Part shown: positions 1 to 6,000 of the stretch, one piece after another
How the letters are laid out: each line of letters starts with the position of its first letter
Position numbering within the stretch: position 1 is the first letter of the stretch
Origin: JBEKVE01 sp049514335
Lineage (GTDB): Bacteria > Actinomycetota > Acidimicrobiia > Acidimicrobiales > UBA8190
Direction of reading: 5' to 3'
Length of the DNA stretch: 10,847 nt
NCBI GenBank assembly: GCA_049514335.1
Contig: JBEKVE010000107.1
Location: 1-10,847 of the forward strand
Notes under the pieces: model-generated
Told to the model about the DNA's origin: nothing
Seen by the model: only the letters and a program-made list of their open reading frames with translations
Databases searched by the model: none
Translations under genes and position numbers: made by a program

Positions 1-360
1 GTGCTGTTCTGGCTCCAGATCATCCCCTCGTACCCGCTCCGGCCCCGGGCGTCGCTCGTGTGGCAGGGCGGCGCCATCGTCGCCACCAACGTGGCCATGT
101 TCGTGCTGGCCATGGCCATGAGCATCCTGTCCACGGGCTCGTGGTACTCGGTCTACGACCACGTGCGGGTGTCGCTCCCCCCGTTCGCCGACCAGCAGAT
201 CGGCGCCGCGATCCTGTGGGTGTGTGGTGATTTCTGGGCGGTCCCGGCACTCATCGTGGTCATCCGGCGCGCCACGGTGGAAGAAGGGGGCCTCTCCAAC
301 GTCTTCGATCGCATGGTCCACCACGCTCCCAGCACGGCGCTGTCGGCCCGGGGTCACTGA
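1..360 (+). CDS. CtaG-type cytochrome c oxidase assembly protein, C-terminal part (5' end outside window)
   Basis: The frame is open from base 1 to the TGA at 358-360 and gives 119 residues. The GTG at base 1 is probably an internal valine codon, because family members are much longer. Two hydrophobic segments are visible (about residues 22-43 and 66-86). The second follows a DQQIGAAILWV motif, which matches the DQQxGGxxxW signature near the end of caa3_CtaG (PF09678) membrane proteins. These multi-span proteins are implicated in delivering copper to, or assembling, heme-copper oxidases. The gene ends 300 bases before the oxidase gene run and is separated from it by a terminator-like hairpin and a promoter-like sequence, so it is probably its own transcription unit. 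The family call is fairly sure. The exact role is inferred from the family and the neighbourhood. Confidence 0.72.
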   Translation: MLFWLQIIPSYPLRPRASLVWQGGAIVATNVAMFVLAMAMSILSTGSWYSVYDHVRVSLPPFADQQIGAAILWVCGDFWAVPALIVVIRRATVEEGGLSNVFDRMVHHAPSTALSARGH

Positions 361-410
361 CCACCGGCTCGCCGTTCGAGCAGCCGGCTCCGGCACCGAT
401 CACGGCCCGC

Positions 411-436
411 TCGCTCGTGCGCGTGTGCACGAGCGA
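411..436 (+). terminator. Stem-loop, 10-bp perfect stem, likely terminator of the first ctaG-like gene
   Basis: TCGCTCGTGC (411-420) and GCACGAGCGA (427-436) form a perfect 10-bp stem around a 6-base loop, starting 50 bases after the ctaG-like stop codon. No T-run follows, so it is not a classical Rho-independent terminator. U-less hairpins of this kind are commonly proposed as terminators in high-GC actinobacteria. It could instead be a palindromic protein-binding site. Confidence 0.5.
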
Positions 437-506
437 CACCAGTGGGCATTGCGCGACCCCAGCGGCTCGCCCTGCGCGGCGTCGTGGCAGCAGACGGCGA
501 TGGTCG

Positions 507-535
507 TTGACGGGTGCAGGAGACGGACCTAACGT
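507..535 (+). promoter_or_regulatory. Candidate promoter of the oxidase operon (TTGACG-17-TAACGT)
   Basis: TTGACG at 507-512 is followed, after a 17-base spacer, by TAACGT at 530-535, which fits the actinobacterial TANNNT -10 box. The predicted transcript would begin near 542 and carry a leader of about 118 bases before the cupredoxin GTG at 660. Rest of the gap 361-659: the hairpin at 411-436, this promoter, and a possible leader stem GGGA-GACC / GGTC-TCCC (543-570, with a 5-base bulge). No convincing small gene was seen in the gap. Confidence 0.45.
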
Positions 536-659
536 CGCCCACGGGAGGCTGGACCGTTTCGTGGTCTCCCACATCGGGGGGACATTCCGAGCGAGCGCGA
601 GGAGCACACGGGTGCTTGTCGGTGTCACGGTGCGGGCCTACCGGAGCTGAGGGGGGACC

Positions 660-1337
660 GTGTCGCGCCGTGGTCGCCTCGCCATCGTCGGCGTTCTGTT
701 CGCGGCTGCGGCCGGCCTGGCGGTGTTCGCCGCCATGACGTTCGTCGCCTCGTCGCCCCTCACCGTGGACTTCACCGCCGGCCACCAGCCCGGGACGCCG
801 GTCGCCCTCACCGTGCAGACCGTGGGCAGCATCGGCTTCGGCCCTCACCCGACGTGGGTGTCGTACCTCACGCAGGATCCCGACGGCCAGTGGGTGCACA
901 CCACGCTGTGGGAGCTCCCCGCCCACACCCGCGTCGACGTGACGCTGTACCAGTACGACAGCGGGTCGCCGCTGCGCAACCAGCAGATCGGCCAGATCAT
1001 CGGCACCGCAGGCGGCGTGGCAACCTACAACGGCACGCCCGAGTCCGTGATCGACTCGAACACCGGCAACGGGGTGGGCCACACCTTCTCCGTGCCGACG
1101 CTCGGCATCAACGTGCCGCTCCTCGGCATCTCGGGAACGGCCAAGAACCCGTGCAGCGCGGCGCCGTGCACCACCAGCTCCGACCACAACGTCATCACGT
1201 TCTCCTTCGTCACGCCGGGCCCGGGGCGCTACCCGTGGCAGTGCTTCGTGCCCTGTGGCCTCGGGTACCTGTACGGCAACGGCGGGCCCATGCAGACCCT
1301 CGGGTACATGGGCGGATTCCTGGAAGTCCAGGCGTGA
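660..1337 (+). CDS. Membrane-anchored cupredoxin with a remodelled CuA-like site, first gene of the oxidase run
   Basis: 225 residues. GTG start behind a purine-rich GAGGGGGG ribosome site (649-656). Residues 9-30 form one hydrophobic segment (anchor or signal); the rest would be extracytoplasmic. The C-terminal half aligns by eye with the CuA domain of the next gene: GHTF...LGINVP (H141) matches IHSF...LGV in CtaC, and WQCFVPCG (C195, C199) matches the CuA Cys-x3-Cys. The CuA histidine expected four residues after C199 is a tyrosine (Y203). No histidine follows it, and the nearest methionines are M211 and M217. A visible ligand set would therefore be H141, C195, C199 and a Met. C165 and C170 could form a disulfide. 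Residues 60-130 are an unrecognised region rich in aromatic residues, including His80. The stop overlaps the ctaC start by four bases. It may be an electron-transfer or accessory copper protein of this oxidase. The fold call is reasonably sure; the metal content and role are inferred. Confidence 0.68.
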   Translation: MSRRGRLAIVGVLFAAAAGLAVFAAMTFVASSPLTVDFTAGHQPGTPVALTVQTVGSIGFGPHPTWVSYLTQDPDGQWVHTTLWELPAHTRVDVTLYQYDSGSPLRNQQIGQIIGTAGGVATYNGTPESVIDSNTGNGVGHTFSVPTLGINVPLLGISGTAKNPCSAAPCTTSSDHNVITFSFVTPGPGRYPWQCFVPCGLGYLYGNGGPMQTLGYMGGFLEVQA

Positions 1338-2299
1338 GCGAGACCGGGATCGGCACGGGCAACAGCGCCGGGGGGAGCGCCAGCGCGGGAGGAGGGTCGG
1401 GCCACTTCCGGCGCCTCGTGCCGATCTGGGTGGTGCTGTCGGTCGCCCTCGACATCGTCTACTACTTCGTCCTCGGCCCCCACGTCCCCCCGGGGGCCAT
1501 GACGTCGACGGCCAGTGGCCAGCAGGCCGACTTCAACGTGCTCTTCCTGGTGGCGTTGCCCGTCGTGCTGGCGGTGTGGGTGTACATGGCCTACGCGCTC
1601 GTGACGTGGCGGGCGTCGAAGGCCGGCCCCGGTGATGCCGAGGGCGGCGCCAAGGCCCGCAGCCACCTCGGCATCCAGGTGGGGTGGATCGTCACCACCA
1701 CCGTCATCGTCCTCGCCATGTTCGTCTTCGGCACCGTCGAGCTCATCGTGCCGGCGGGCGCCGGCGGCGGGGAGGGACCGGACCCCATCTGGACCCCCAC
1801 CTCCCACGACGTGCTCCCCGTGCAGGTCATCGGCCAGCAGTGGGAATTCACCTACCGCTACCCGACCTTCGGCGGGTTCGAGACCCGGGATCTCGTCCTG
1901 CCGGTCGGCACCACCATCGCCTTCCACGTGACATCGCTCGACGTCATCCATTCCTTCTGGGCGTATCAGCTCGGGGTGAAGGCCGACGCCAACCCGTCGC
2001 AGGACAACGTGGCGTTCACCACCACTGAGCATCTCGGGTCCTTCACCGTCCGGTGTGCCGAGTTGTGCGGCCTGTGGCACGGTGCGATGTTCGACTACGG
2101 GCGGGTGCTCACCAAGGCGCAGTTCATGCTGTGGGCGCAGTCCACCGAGCGCGCCAACGCGGCGAACACCAAGAGCCTGCCGGCGTTCTCCTACACCTAC
2201 GTCCCCGACGCCAACGGTTCCGACGGCGGGTACTACCCCGACAACGTCGACCCGTACAGCAATGTCGAGACCTACGGCGCGACCCACCCGGCCAAATAG
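1334..2299 (+). CDS. ctaC: Cytochrome c oxidase subunit II (CuA subunit)
   Basis: 321 residues starting at the GTG that overlaps the previous stop (GTGA, 1334-1337). The open frame extends much further upstream, but that part lies antiparallel in content to the cupredoxin gene and lacks protein character. CuA is the binuclear copper centre that accepts electrons from the donor. All ligands are present: H206, C241, E243 (backbone ligand and Mg site), C245, H249 and M252, in CAELCGLWHGAM. W170 sits in GQQWEF, the usual electron-entry aromatic region. Hydrophobic segments lie at about 29-47, 69-91 and 116-138, one more than the usual two-helix hairpin. The first may be an uncleaved or signal-like helix. 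After the CuA domain an unusual tail (about 277-321) is rich in Tyr, Asp, Pro and Gly. No cytochrome c domain is fused. The gene is followed 23 bases later by ctaD. Confidence 0.93.
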   Translation: MSETGIGTGNSAGGSASAGGGSGHFRRLVPIWVVLSVALDIVYYFVLGPHVPPGAMTSTASGQQADFNVLFLVALPVVLAVWVYMAYALVTWRASKAGPGDAEGGAKARSHLGIQVGWIVTTTVIVLAMFVFGTVELIVPAGAGGGEGPDPIWTPTSHDVLPVQVIGQQWEFTYRYPTFGGFETRDLVLPVGTTIAFHVTSLDVIHSFWAYQLGVKADANPSQDNVAFTTTEHLGSFTVRCAELCGLWHGAMFDYGRVLTKAQFMLWAQSTERANAANTKSLPAFSYTYVPDANGSDGGYYPDNVDPYSNVETYGATHPAK

Positions 2300-2322
2300 A
2301 GAGCAGGAAGGACGCAGCAGGC

Positions 2323-4338
2323 ATGGCCATCGACATGCGTGAGCCCACGGAGGTCGAGCACTCCGGGTCGACCCCGCCCCCGCTCGCCCCGGGCCGGCGA
2401 CGGCCCGGCTGGCTGGGCCCGCACCTGGGCCGGGCGCTCGTGGGCGCCGTGGGCGGCTACGCGCTCGGTCACTGGATCGGCAACCTCATCGCCGCGGGCT
2501 ACGAGAACGTGCAGGGCAGTGGCCAGAACGACGTGGCGGTGGTGCTCGGGCTGTCCTTCGGGGTGCTCGGCTGGCTCGCCGGCGCCGGCATGCTCAATTA
2601 CCCGCTGGCCAAGCTGGTCGGTCGCGAGCCGCTGCCCCCGACCCCGTCCAAGAGCTGGACCCGCTACTTCGGCCCCGCCCTCGACCACAAGGTGATCGGC
2701 CTGCAGTACGCCATCGTGGTCCTCTTGTTCCTCTTCACCGGTGGCCTGCTGGCCATGGCCATCCGCACCGAGCTGCTGAGCCCCACCAACCACGTCATCG
2801 GACCGGGGACCTACATCGCCATCGTGGGGGAGCACGGCACGATCATGATGATGATGGCGTCGTCCATCGTGATCGGCCCCCTCGGCAACTGGCTCGTTCC
2901 CCTCATGATCGGATCGCGGCGCATGGCCTTCCCCCGGGTGGAGGCGTTCTCGCTGTGGATGTTCGCCGCCGGCTACCTCGTCATTCTCACGGCGCTGCCT
3001 CTGGGGGGCTTTCCCACCGGCTGGACCGGGTACGCGCCGCTGCAGACGCAGGCCGGCCCGGGGATGGACTCGTATCTGGTGGGATTCGCCGTCATCGGGA
3101 TCGGCATGATCTGCGCCGGGTTCAACCTGGCCGCCACCATCATCAACTACCGCGCCCCGGGGATGAGCTGGGGCCGGGTCCCCATCTTCGTGTGGTCCAT
3201 CCTGGCCACCGCCGCGCTGCTCACGCTGGCGACGCCCACGCTCGTGGCAGCCGGCCTCTTCGGTGTCCTGGACCGCACCGCGCAGACGGCGTTCTTCGTC
3301 AACGAGCACGGGGGGAGCTCGTATCTGTGGCAGAACCTGTTCTGGTTCTTCGGGCACCCCGAGGTCTACATCATGGCCCTGCCCGGCTTCGGCATCGTGG
3401 CTGAGATCCTCCCTGTGTTCACGCGCAAGCCGCTCTTCGCCTACCGCGTCGCCGCGGCCGGCATGGTGGGGGTGGCCTTGCTGTCGTTCTTCGTGTGGCA
3501 GCACCACCTGTTCCAGAGCGGCATCAATCCCGACATGCGGCCCTTGTTCATGCTCACCACCGAGCTCATCTCCATCCCCACCGGCTTCATCTTCCTGGTG
3601 GGCCTGGGGACGCTGTGGAAGGCGAAGATATCGTTCGAGGTGCCGATGCTCTTCTGCTTCGCCATGTTCTTCAACTTCCTCATCGGCGGCGTGACGGGAG
3701 TGTTCCTTTCCGATGTGCCCGTCAACGTCACGGTCCACGGCAGCTTCTTCGTGCTGGCGCACTTCCACTACACGATCATGGGCGGGCTCGTGTTCGCGTT
3801 CTTCGCCGGCCTCTATTTCTGGCTGCCGAAGATGACGGGCAAGACCATGAACCAGCGTTTGGGCAAGTGGCACTTCTGGCCCATGTTCATCTTCTTCAAT
3901 CTGACCTTCTTCCCCCTCTTCCTCGTGGGTCTGTTGGGTCAGCCCCGGCGCGTCTTCGAGTACGCCCAGAACCTCCAGGTGCTGAACGACGTCTCCTCGG
4001 TGAGCGCCTTCCTCCTGGGCGCATCGTTCCTCGTGTTCATCGCCAACTTCGTATGGTCGATGTGGATCGACCCCAAGCCCGCACCCTCGAACCCGTGGAA
4101 CTCGCGTGGCCTCGAATGGCAGACGGAGACGCCCGTGCCCCCGTACAACTTCGCCCGCATCCCCGTCGTGCTGGCCGATCCGTACCACTACGGCGAGGAC
4201 GACGCTCCGCCGGTGGCCGACCTCGGTCCCCGCTCGCTCGAGCTCGTGGGGTCGGTGCCGCCCGCCGCGCCCGGTGGTCGTGACGAACCGCCCAACGTGC
4301 CCGAAGGTCCCGTCGACCCGAGGCCGCCGATCCTATGA
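2323..4338 (+). CDS. ctaD: Cytochrome c oxidase subunit I (heme-copper oxidase catalytic subunit)
   Basis: 671 residues. ATG start with AGGAAGGA at 2305-2312. This is the catalytic subunit, which reduces O2 to water at a heme a3-CuB site in the membrane. Visible ligands: H171 (low-spin heme, in EHGTIM), H345 and Y349 (GHPEVY: CuB ligand and cross-linked tyrosine), E347, H394-H395 (CuB), H480 (heme a3), H482 (heme a), and R542-R543 near the propionates. GHPEVY would place it with A-type oxidases. Several usual proton-path residues differ: the D-channel entry Asp in IGAPDMAFPR is Arg200 (IGSRRMAFPR), the K-channel Lys in PTGIK is Ile423 (PTGFI), and the Mg-site Asp after H472 is Gly473. The canonical first helix begins at about residue 121 (DHKVIGLQY). 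Before it lie two extra hydrophobic segments (about 36-57 and 70-90), making the protein roughly 120 residues longer than usual. A Pro-rich soluble tail follows residue 580. ATGA overlap with ctaE. Confidence 0.95.
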   Translation: MAIDMREPTEVEHSGSTPPPLAPGRRRPGWLGPHLGRALVGAVGGYALGHWIGNLIAAGYENVQGSGQNDVAVVLGLSFGVLGWLAGAGMLNYPLAKLVGREPLPPTPSKSWTRYFGPALDHKVIGLQYAIVVLLFLFTGGLLAMAIRTELLSPTNHVIGPGTYIAIVGEHGTIMMMMASSIVIGPLGNWLVPLMIGSRRMAFPRVEAFSLWMFAAGYLVILTALPLGGFPTGWTGYAPLQTQAGPGMDSYLVGFAVIGIGMICAGFNLAATIINYRAPGMSWGRVPIFVWSILATAALLTLATPTLVAAGLFGVLDRTAQTAFFVNEHGGSSYLWQNLFWFFGHPEVYIMALPGFGIVAEILPVFTRKPLFAYRVAAAGMVGVALLSFFVWQHHLFQSGINPDMRPLFMLTTELISIPTGFIFLVGLGTLWKAKISFEVPMLFCFAMFFNFLIGGVTGVFLSDVPVNVTVHGSFFVLAHFHYTIMGGLVFAFFAGLYFWLPKMTGKTMNQRLGKWHFWPMFIFFNLTFFPLFLVGLLGQPRRVFEYAQNLQVLNDVSSVSAFLLGASFLVFIANFVWSMWIDPKPAPSNPWNSRGLEWQTETPVPPYNFARIPVVLADPYHYGEDDAPPVADLGPRSLELVGSVPPAAPGGRDEPPNVPEGPVDPRPPIL

Positions 4339-5018
4339 GCACCGAGCCCGTGGCCGGCGCCGACATCGGGCCCTCGGGGGTACCGGTCTTCCACGAGACG
4401 CCCGAGGAGATCGAGTACGAGATGCGCTCGGCCGAGGGCGCCATGTGGACGGGCGGGCGCCTCGTCATCGGCATCGTGTCGTTCGCCTTCGCCTCCCTCG
4501 CCTTCGCCTACTTCTACCTGCGCTCCACCAACAGCGAGGAGCTGTGGCGGCCCCACGGCATCACCGCGCCCACCGACATCGGCGCCGCCGTGTTCGCCGT
4601 GGCGGTGGCGAGCGCCGCGCTCAATGCCTTCGGCACGCTGCGCCTTCGCCGGGAGGAGGCGCTCGACTGGCAGGTGGCGGGGTGGACGGCGGTTCTCGGG
4701 GGGCTGCTCGCCATCGGCCTGCAGGTGTGGGAGCTCACGCAACTCCCCTTCTTCCCCGGATCGAGCGGCTACGCCTCGTGCTTCGTGGGGTGGGCGGTGA
4801 TGAACATCGCCCTGCTGCTGGCGGGGACCTACTGGCTCGAGACGCTGTTGGCCCGGTGGCTGCGGCTGCGGCGGGCGGTGACCGAGGACGGCGGCGCAGT
4901 GCGGTCCAGCCTGCCCGTGGCCCGCCTGTTCCGGGCCAATCTCGAGGGGTGCTCCTACTTCTGGGGATTCATCGCCGTCGTGAGCGTCCTGTTCTGGGTA
5001 CTGTTCTACGTGATCTGA
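4335..5018 (+). CDS. ctaE: Cytochrome c oxidase subunit III
   Basis: 227 residues. The ATG overlaps the ctaD stop (ATGA, 4335-4338), indicating translational coupling. Five hydrophobic helices are seen (about 41-62, 82-103, 112-134, 146-168 and 206-227). This is the short five-helix form found in many bacterial subunit III proteins, lacking the first two helices of the seven-helix type. FAFASLAFAYFYLRS at the first helix and EGCSYFWGFI...FWVLFYVI at the last are recognisable subunit III features, although the sequence is divergent. Subunit III has no metal centre; it stabilises subunit I and supports proton uptake. Position directly after ctaD supports the call. Confidence 0.85.
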   Translation: MSTEPVAGADIGPSGVPVFHETPEEIEYEMRSAEGAMWTGGRLVIGIVSFAFASLAFAYFYLRSTNSEELWRPHGITAPTDIGAAVFAVAVASAALNAFGTLRLRREEALDWQVAGWTAVLGGLLAIGLQVWELTQLPFFPGSSGYASCFVGWAVMNIALLLAGTYWLETLLARWLRLRRAVTEDGGAVRSSLPVARLFRANLEGCSYFWGFIAVVSVLFWVLFYVI

Positions 5019-5020
5019 TC

Positions 5021-5029
5021 AGGAGGGGG
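5021..5029 (+). promoter_or_regulatory. Strong ribosome binding site for the 37-residue ORF
   Basis: AGGAGGGGG lies six bases before the ATG at 5036. It is the best Shine-Dalgarno match in the oxidase run. It begins two bases after the ctaE stop, which favours translation of the small ORF rather than of the GTG at 5029 in another frame. Confidence 0.7.
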
Positions 5030-5035
5030 TGAGCG

Positions 5036-5149
5036 ATGTTCGGCAGTGCCAGCCCGGTCGGTGCGCAAGCCCTGACCTTCGCCATCCCCATCGGGACGCT
5101 CACCGTCGTGTGCCTGTGGGGGTTCTTCCAGCGCCGCCCGAACCGGTGA
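5036..5149 (+). CDS. Small single-span membrane protein, possible accessory oxidase subunit
   Basis: 37 residues, ATG to the TGA at 5147-5149. A strong Shine-Dalgarno sits six bases upstream. Its stop overlaps the start of the next gene as GTGA (5146-5149), as at other junctions in this run. Residues 12-31 form one hydrophobic helix containing a proline (P18). The tail QRRPNR is basic, suggesting N-out, C-in topology. No family is recognised. Small one-helix subunits are known in heme-copper oxidases, for example the 34-residue subunit IIa of Thermus ba3 and CcoQ of cbb3 oxidases, and the position after ctaE suits such a part. The subunit role is an inference. That the ORF is translated is fairly likely from its signals. 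Confidence 0.65.
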   Translation: MFGSASPVGAQALTFAIPIGTLTVVCLWGFFQRRPNR

Positions 5150-5973
5150 GCCGCGGGGCCGCCGGCGCGCGGCCCGGCGGCGCGCTGGCGGTCGTGGGTG
5201 GCGTGCTCCTGGTGGGCGCGCTCGCGCCGCCGCTTGCGACCGAGGCGCGGCGCGTCGAGTGGGTGGAAGCGTTGCAGTTCGCGGCGCTCGCCTTCGGGGT
5301 CCCCGCCCTCGTCGTCCTGGGCGCGCCGTGGCGGCGCCTCGGCCTGGCCGCACCGGTCGACGGTCCGCCCGACGCCGAAGGGGTGGCCGTCGTGGAGTGT
5401 CCCGCCTGGGCCGACCGCGTCGCCGCTTCTCGCCGGCGGCATCGGCAACCGGCTCGTGCCCTCGGATTCCTCCTCCTCGAGATCGCCGCCGTGGTGGTGT
5501 GGCGCGTGCCCGCCACCGTCGACGCCCTGGCCCACCACGGCTGGGTGGCGCCGGTGGAGGCGGTCACGCTGGTACCGGCCGGGATCGGGCTGTGGCTCGA
5601 GCTGGTGGCGTCGTGGCCGCTGGCGCCGCGCATCGCCCGGCCGCAGCGCATCGCCGTGGCTGCCGTGGCGATGTGGGTTGTATGGGTGAGCGCCTATGTC
5701 GTGGGTCTCGCCCACGGGCCGGTGTACCGCGCCTTTCCCCACACGACCGGACGGGGTCTGAGCGTGGCCGCCGACGAATCCGTCACCACCGGTGTGCTGT
5801 GGTTCTTGTCGCTGTGCGCCTATTTCCCGGTCATCTTCACCAACCTGGTGGTGTGGCTGCGCGGCGACGACGACCCCGACGAGGCCCTGGACCGCCTGGT
5901 GCGCCACGGCAGCCGGTCGGCGGGGCACGGCGTTCGAGGGCTCGACGCCGGCCCCCGCCGTCCCCTGGCGTGA
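5146..5973 (+). CDS. Divergent CtaG-like oxidase assembly protein (second copy)
   Basis: 275 residues from the GTG at 5146, which overlaps the stop of the 37-residue gene by four bases. The frame is open upstream to 5029, but that extension would run through the small ORF and lacks membrane-protein character. Hydrophobic segments are seen at about 12-30, 42-60, 105-120, 136-158, 168-190 and 213-237. The pattern 'ALQFAALAFGVPALVVLGAPW', and a later W-x-P element (VVVWRVPATVDALAHHGW), resemble caa3_CtaG (PF09678) helices. Several histidines usual in the family's first motif are replaced, e.g. LQF where QH is common. The segment after ADESVTTGVLW parallels DQQIGAAILW in the gene at the left edge. 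It probably helps deliver copper to, or assemble, the adjacent oxidase. The family call is moderate. The final 20 residues are Arg/Gly-rich and probably unstructured. Confidence 0.65.
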   Translation: MSRGAAGARPGGALAVVGGVLLVGALAPPLATEARRVEWVEALQFAALAFGVPALVVLGAPWRRLGLAAPVDGPPDAEGVAVVECPAWADRVAASRRRHRQPARALGFLLLEIAAVVVWRVPATVDALAHHGWVAPVEAVTLVPAGIGLWLELVASWPLAPRIARPQRIAVAAVAMWVVWVSAYVVGLAHGPVYRAFPHTTGRGLSVAADESVTTGVLWFLSLCAYFPVIFTNLVVWLRGDDDPDEALDRLVRHGSRSAGHGVRGLDAGPRRPLA

Positions 5974-5977
5974 GCGG

Positions 5978-5998
5978 CGCCGACCGGTTCCGCCGGCG
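5978..5998. terminator. Weak hairpin between convergent operons
   Basis: CGCCG (5978-5982) and CGGCG (5994-5998) can pair around an 11-base loop in the 27-base gap between the plus-strand oxidase run and the minus-strand operon. It could serve both directions, but the stem is short and there is no T-run. It is listed mainly because convergent units must end here. Confidence 0.22.
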
Positions 5999-6000
5999 TG

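Noticed and set aside
361..659. Possible small gene in the gap before the oxidase operon
   Set aside because: Short plus-strand frames here lack ribosome sites and protein-like composition; the gap is better explained by a terminator, a promoter and a leader.
354..1187. Minus-strand open frame over the 361-659 gap and the cupredoxin gene
   Set aside because: Its composition is Arg/Ala/Gly/His-rich like other shadows, and it covers a gene with a clear cupredoxin motif on the plus strand.
2272..4188. Long minus-strand open frame (638 codons) opposite ctaD
   Set aside because: It is a GC-rich antisense shadow: the product is dominated by Glu, Gly, His and Arg with no hydrophobic core or motif, while the plus strand carries an unmistakable subunit I.
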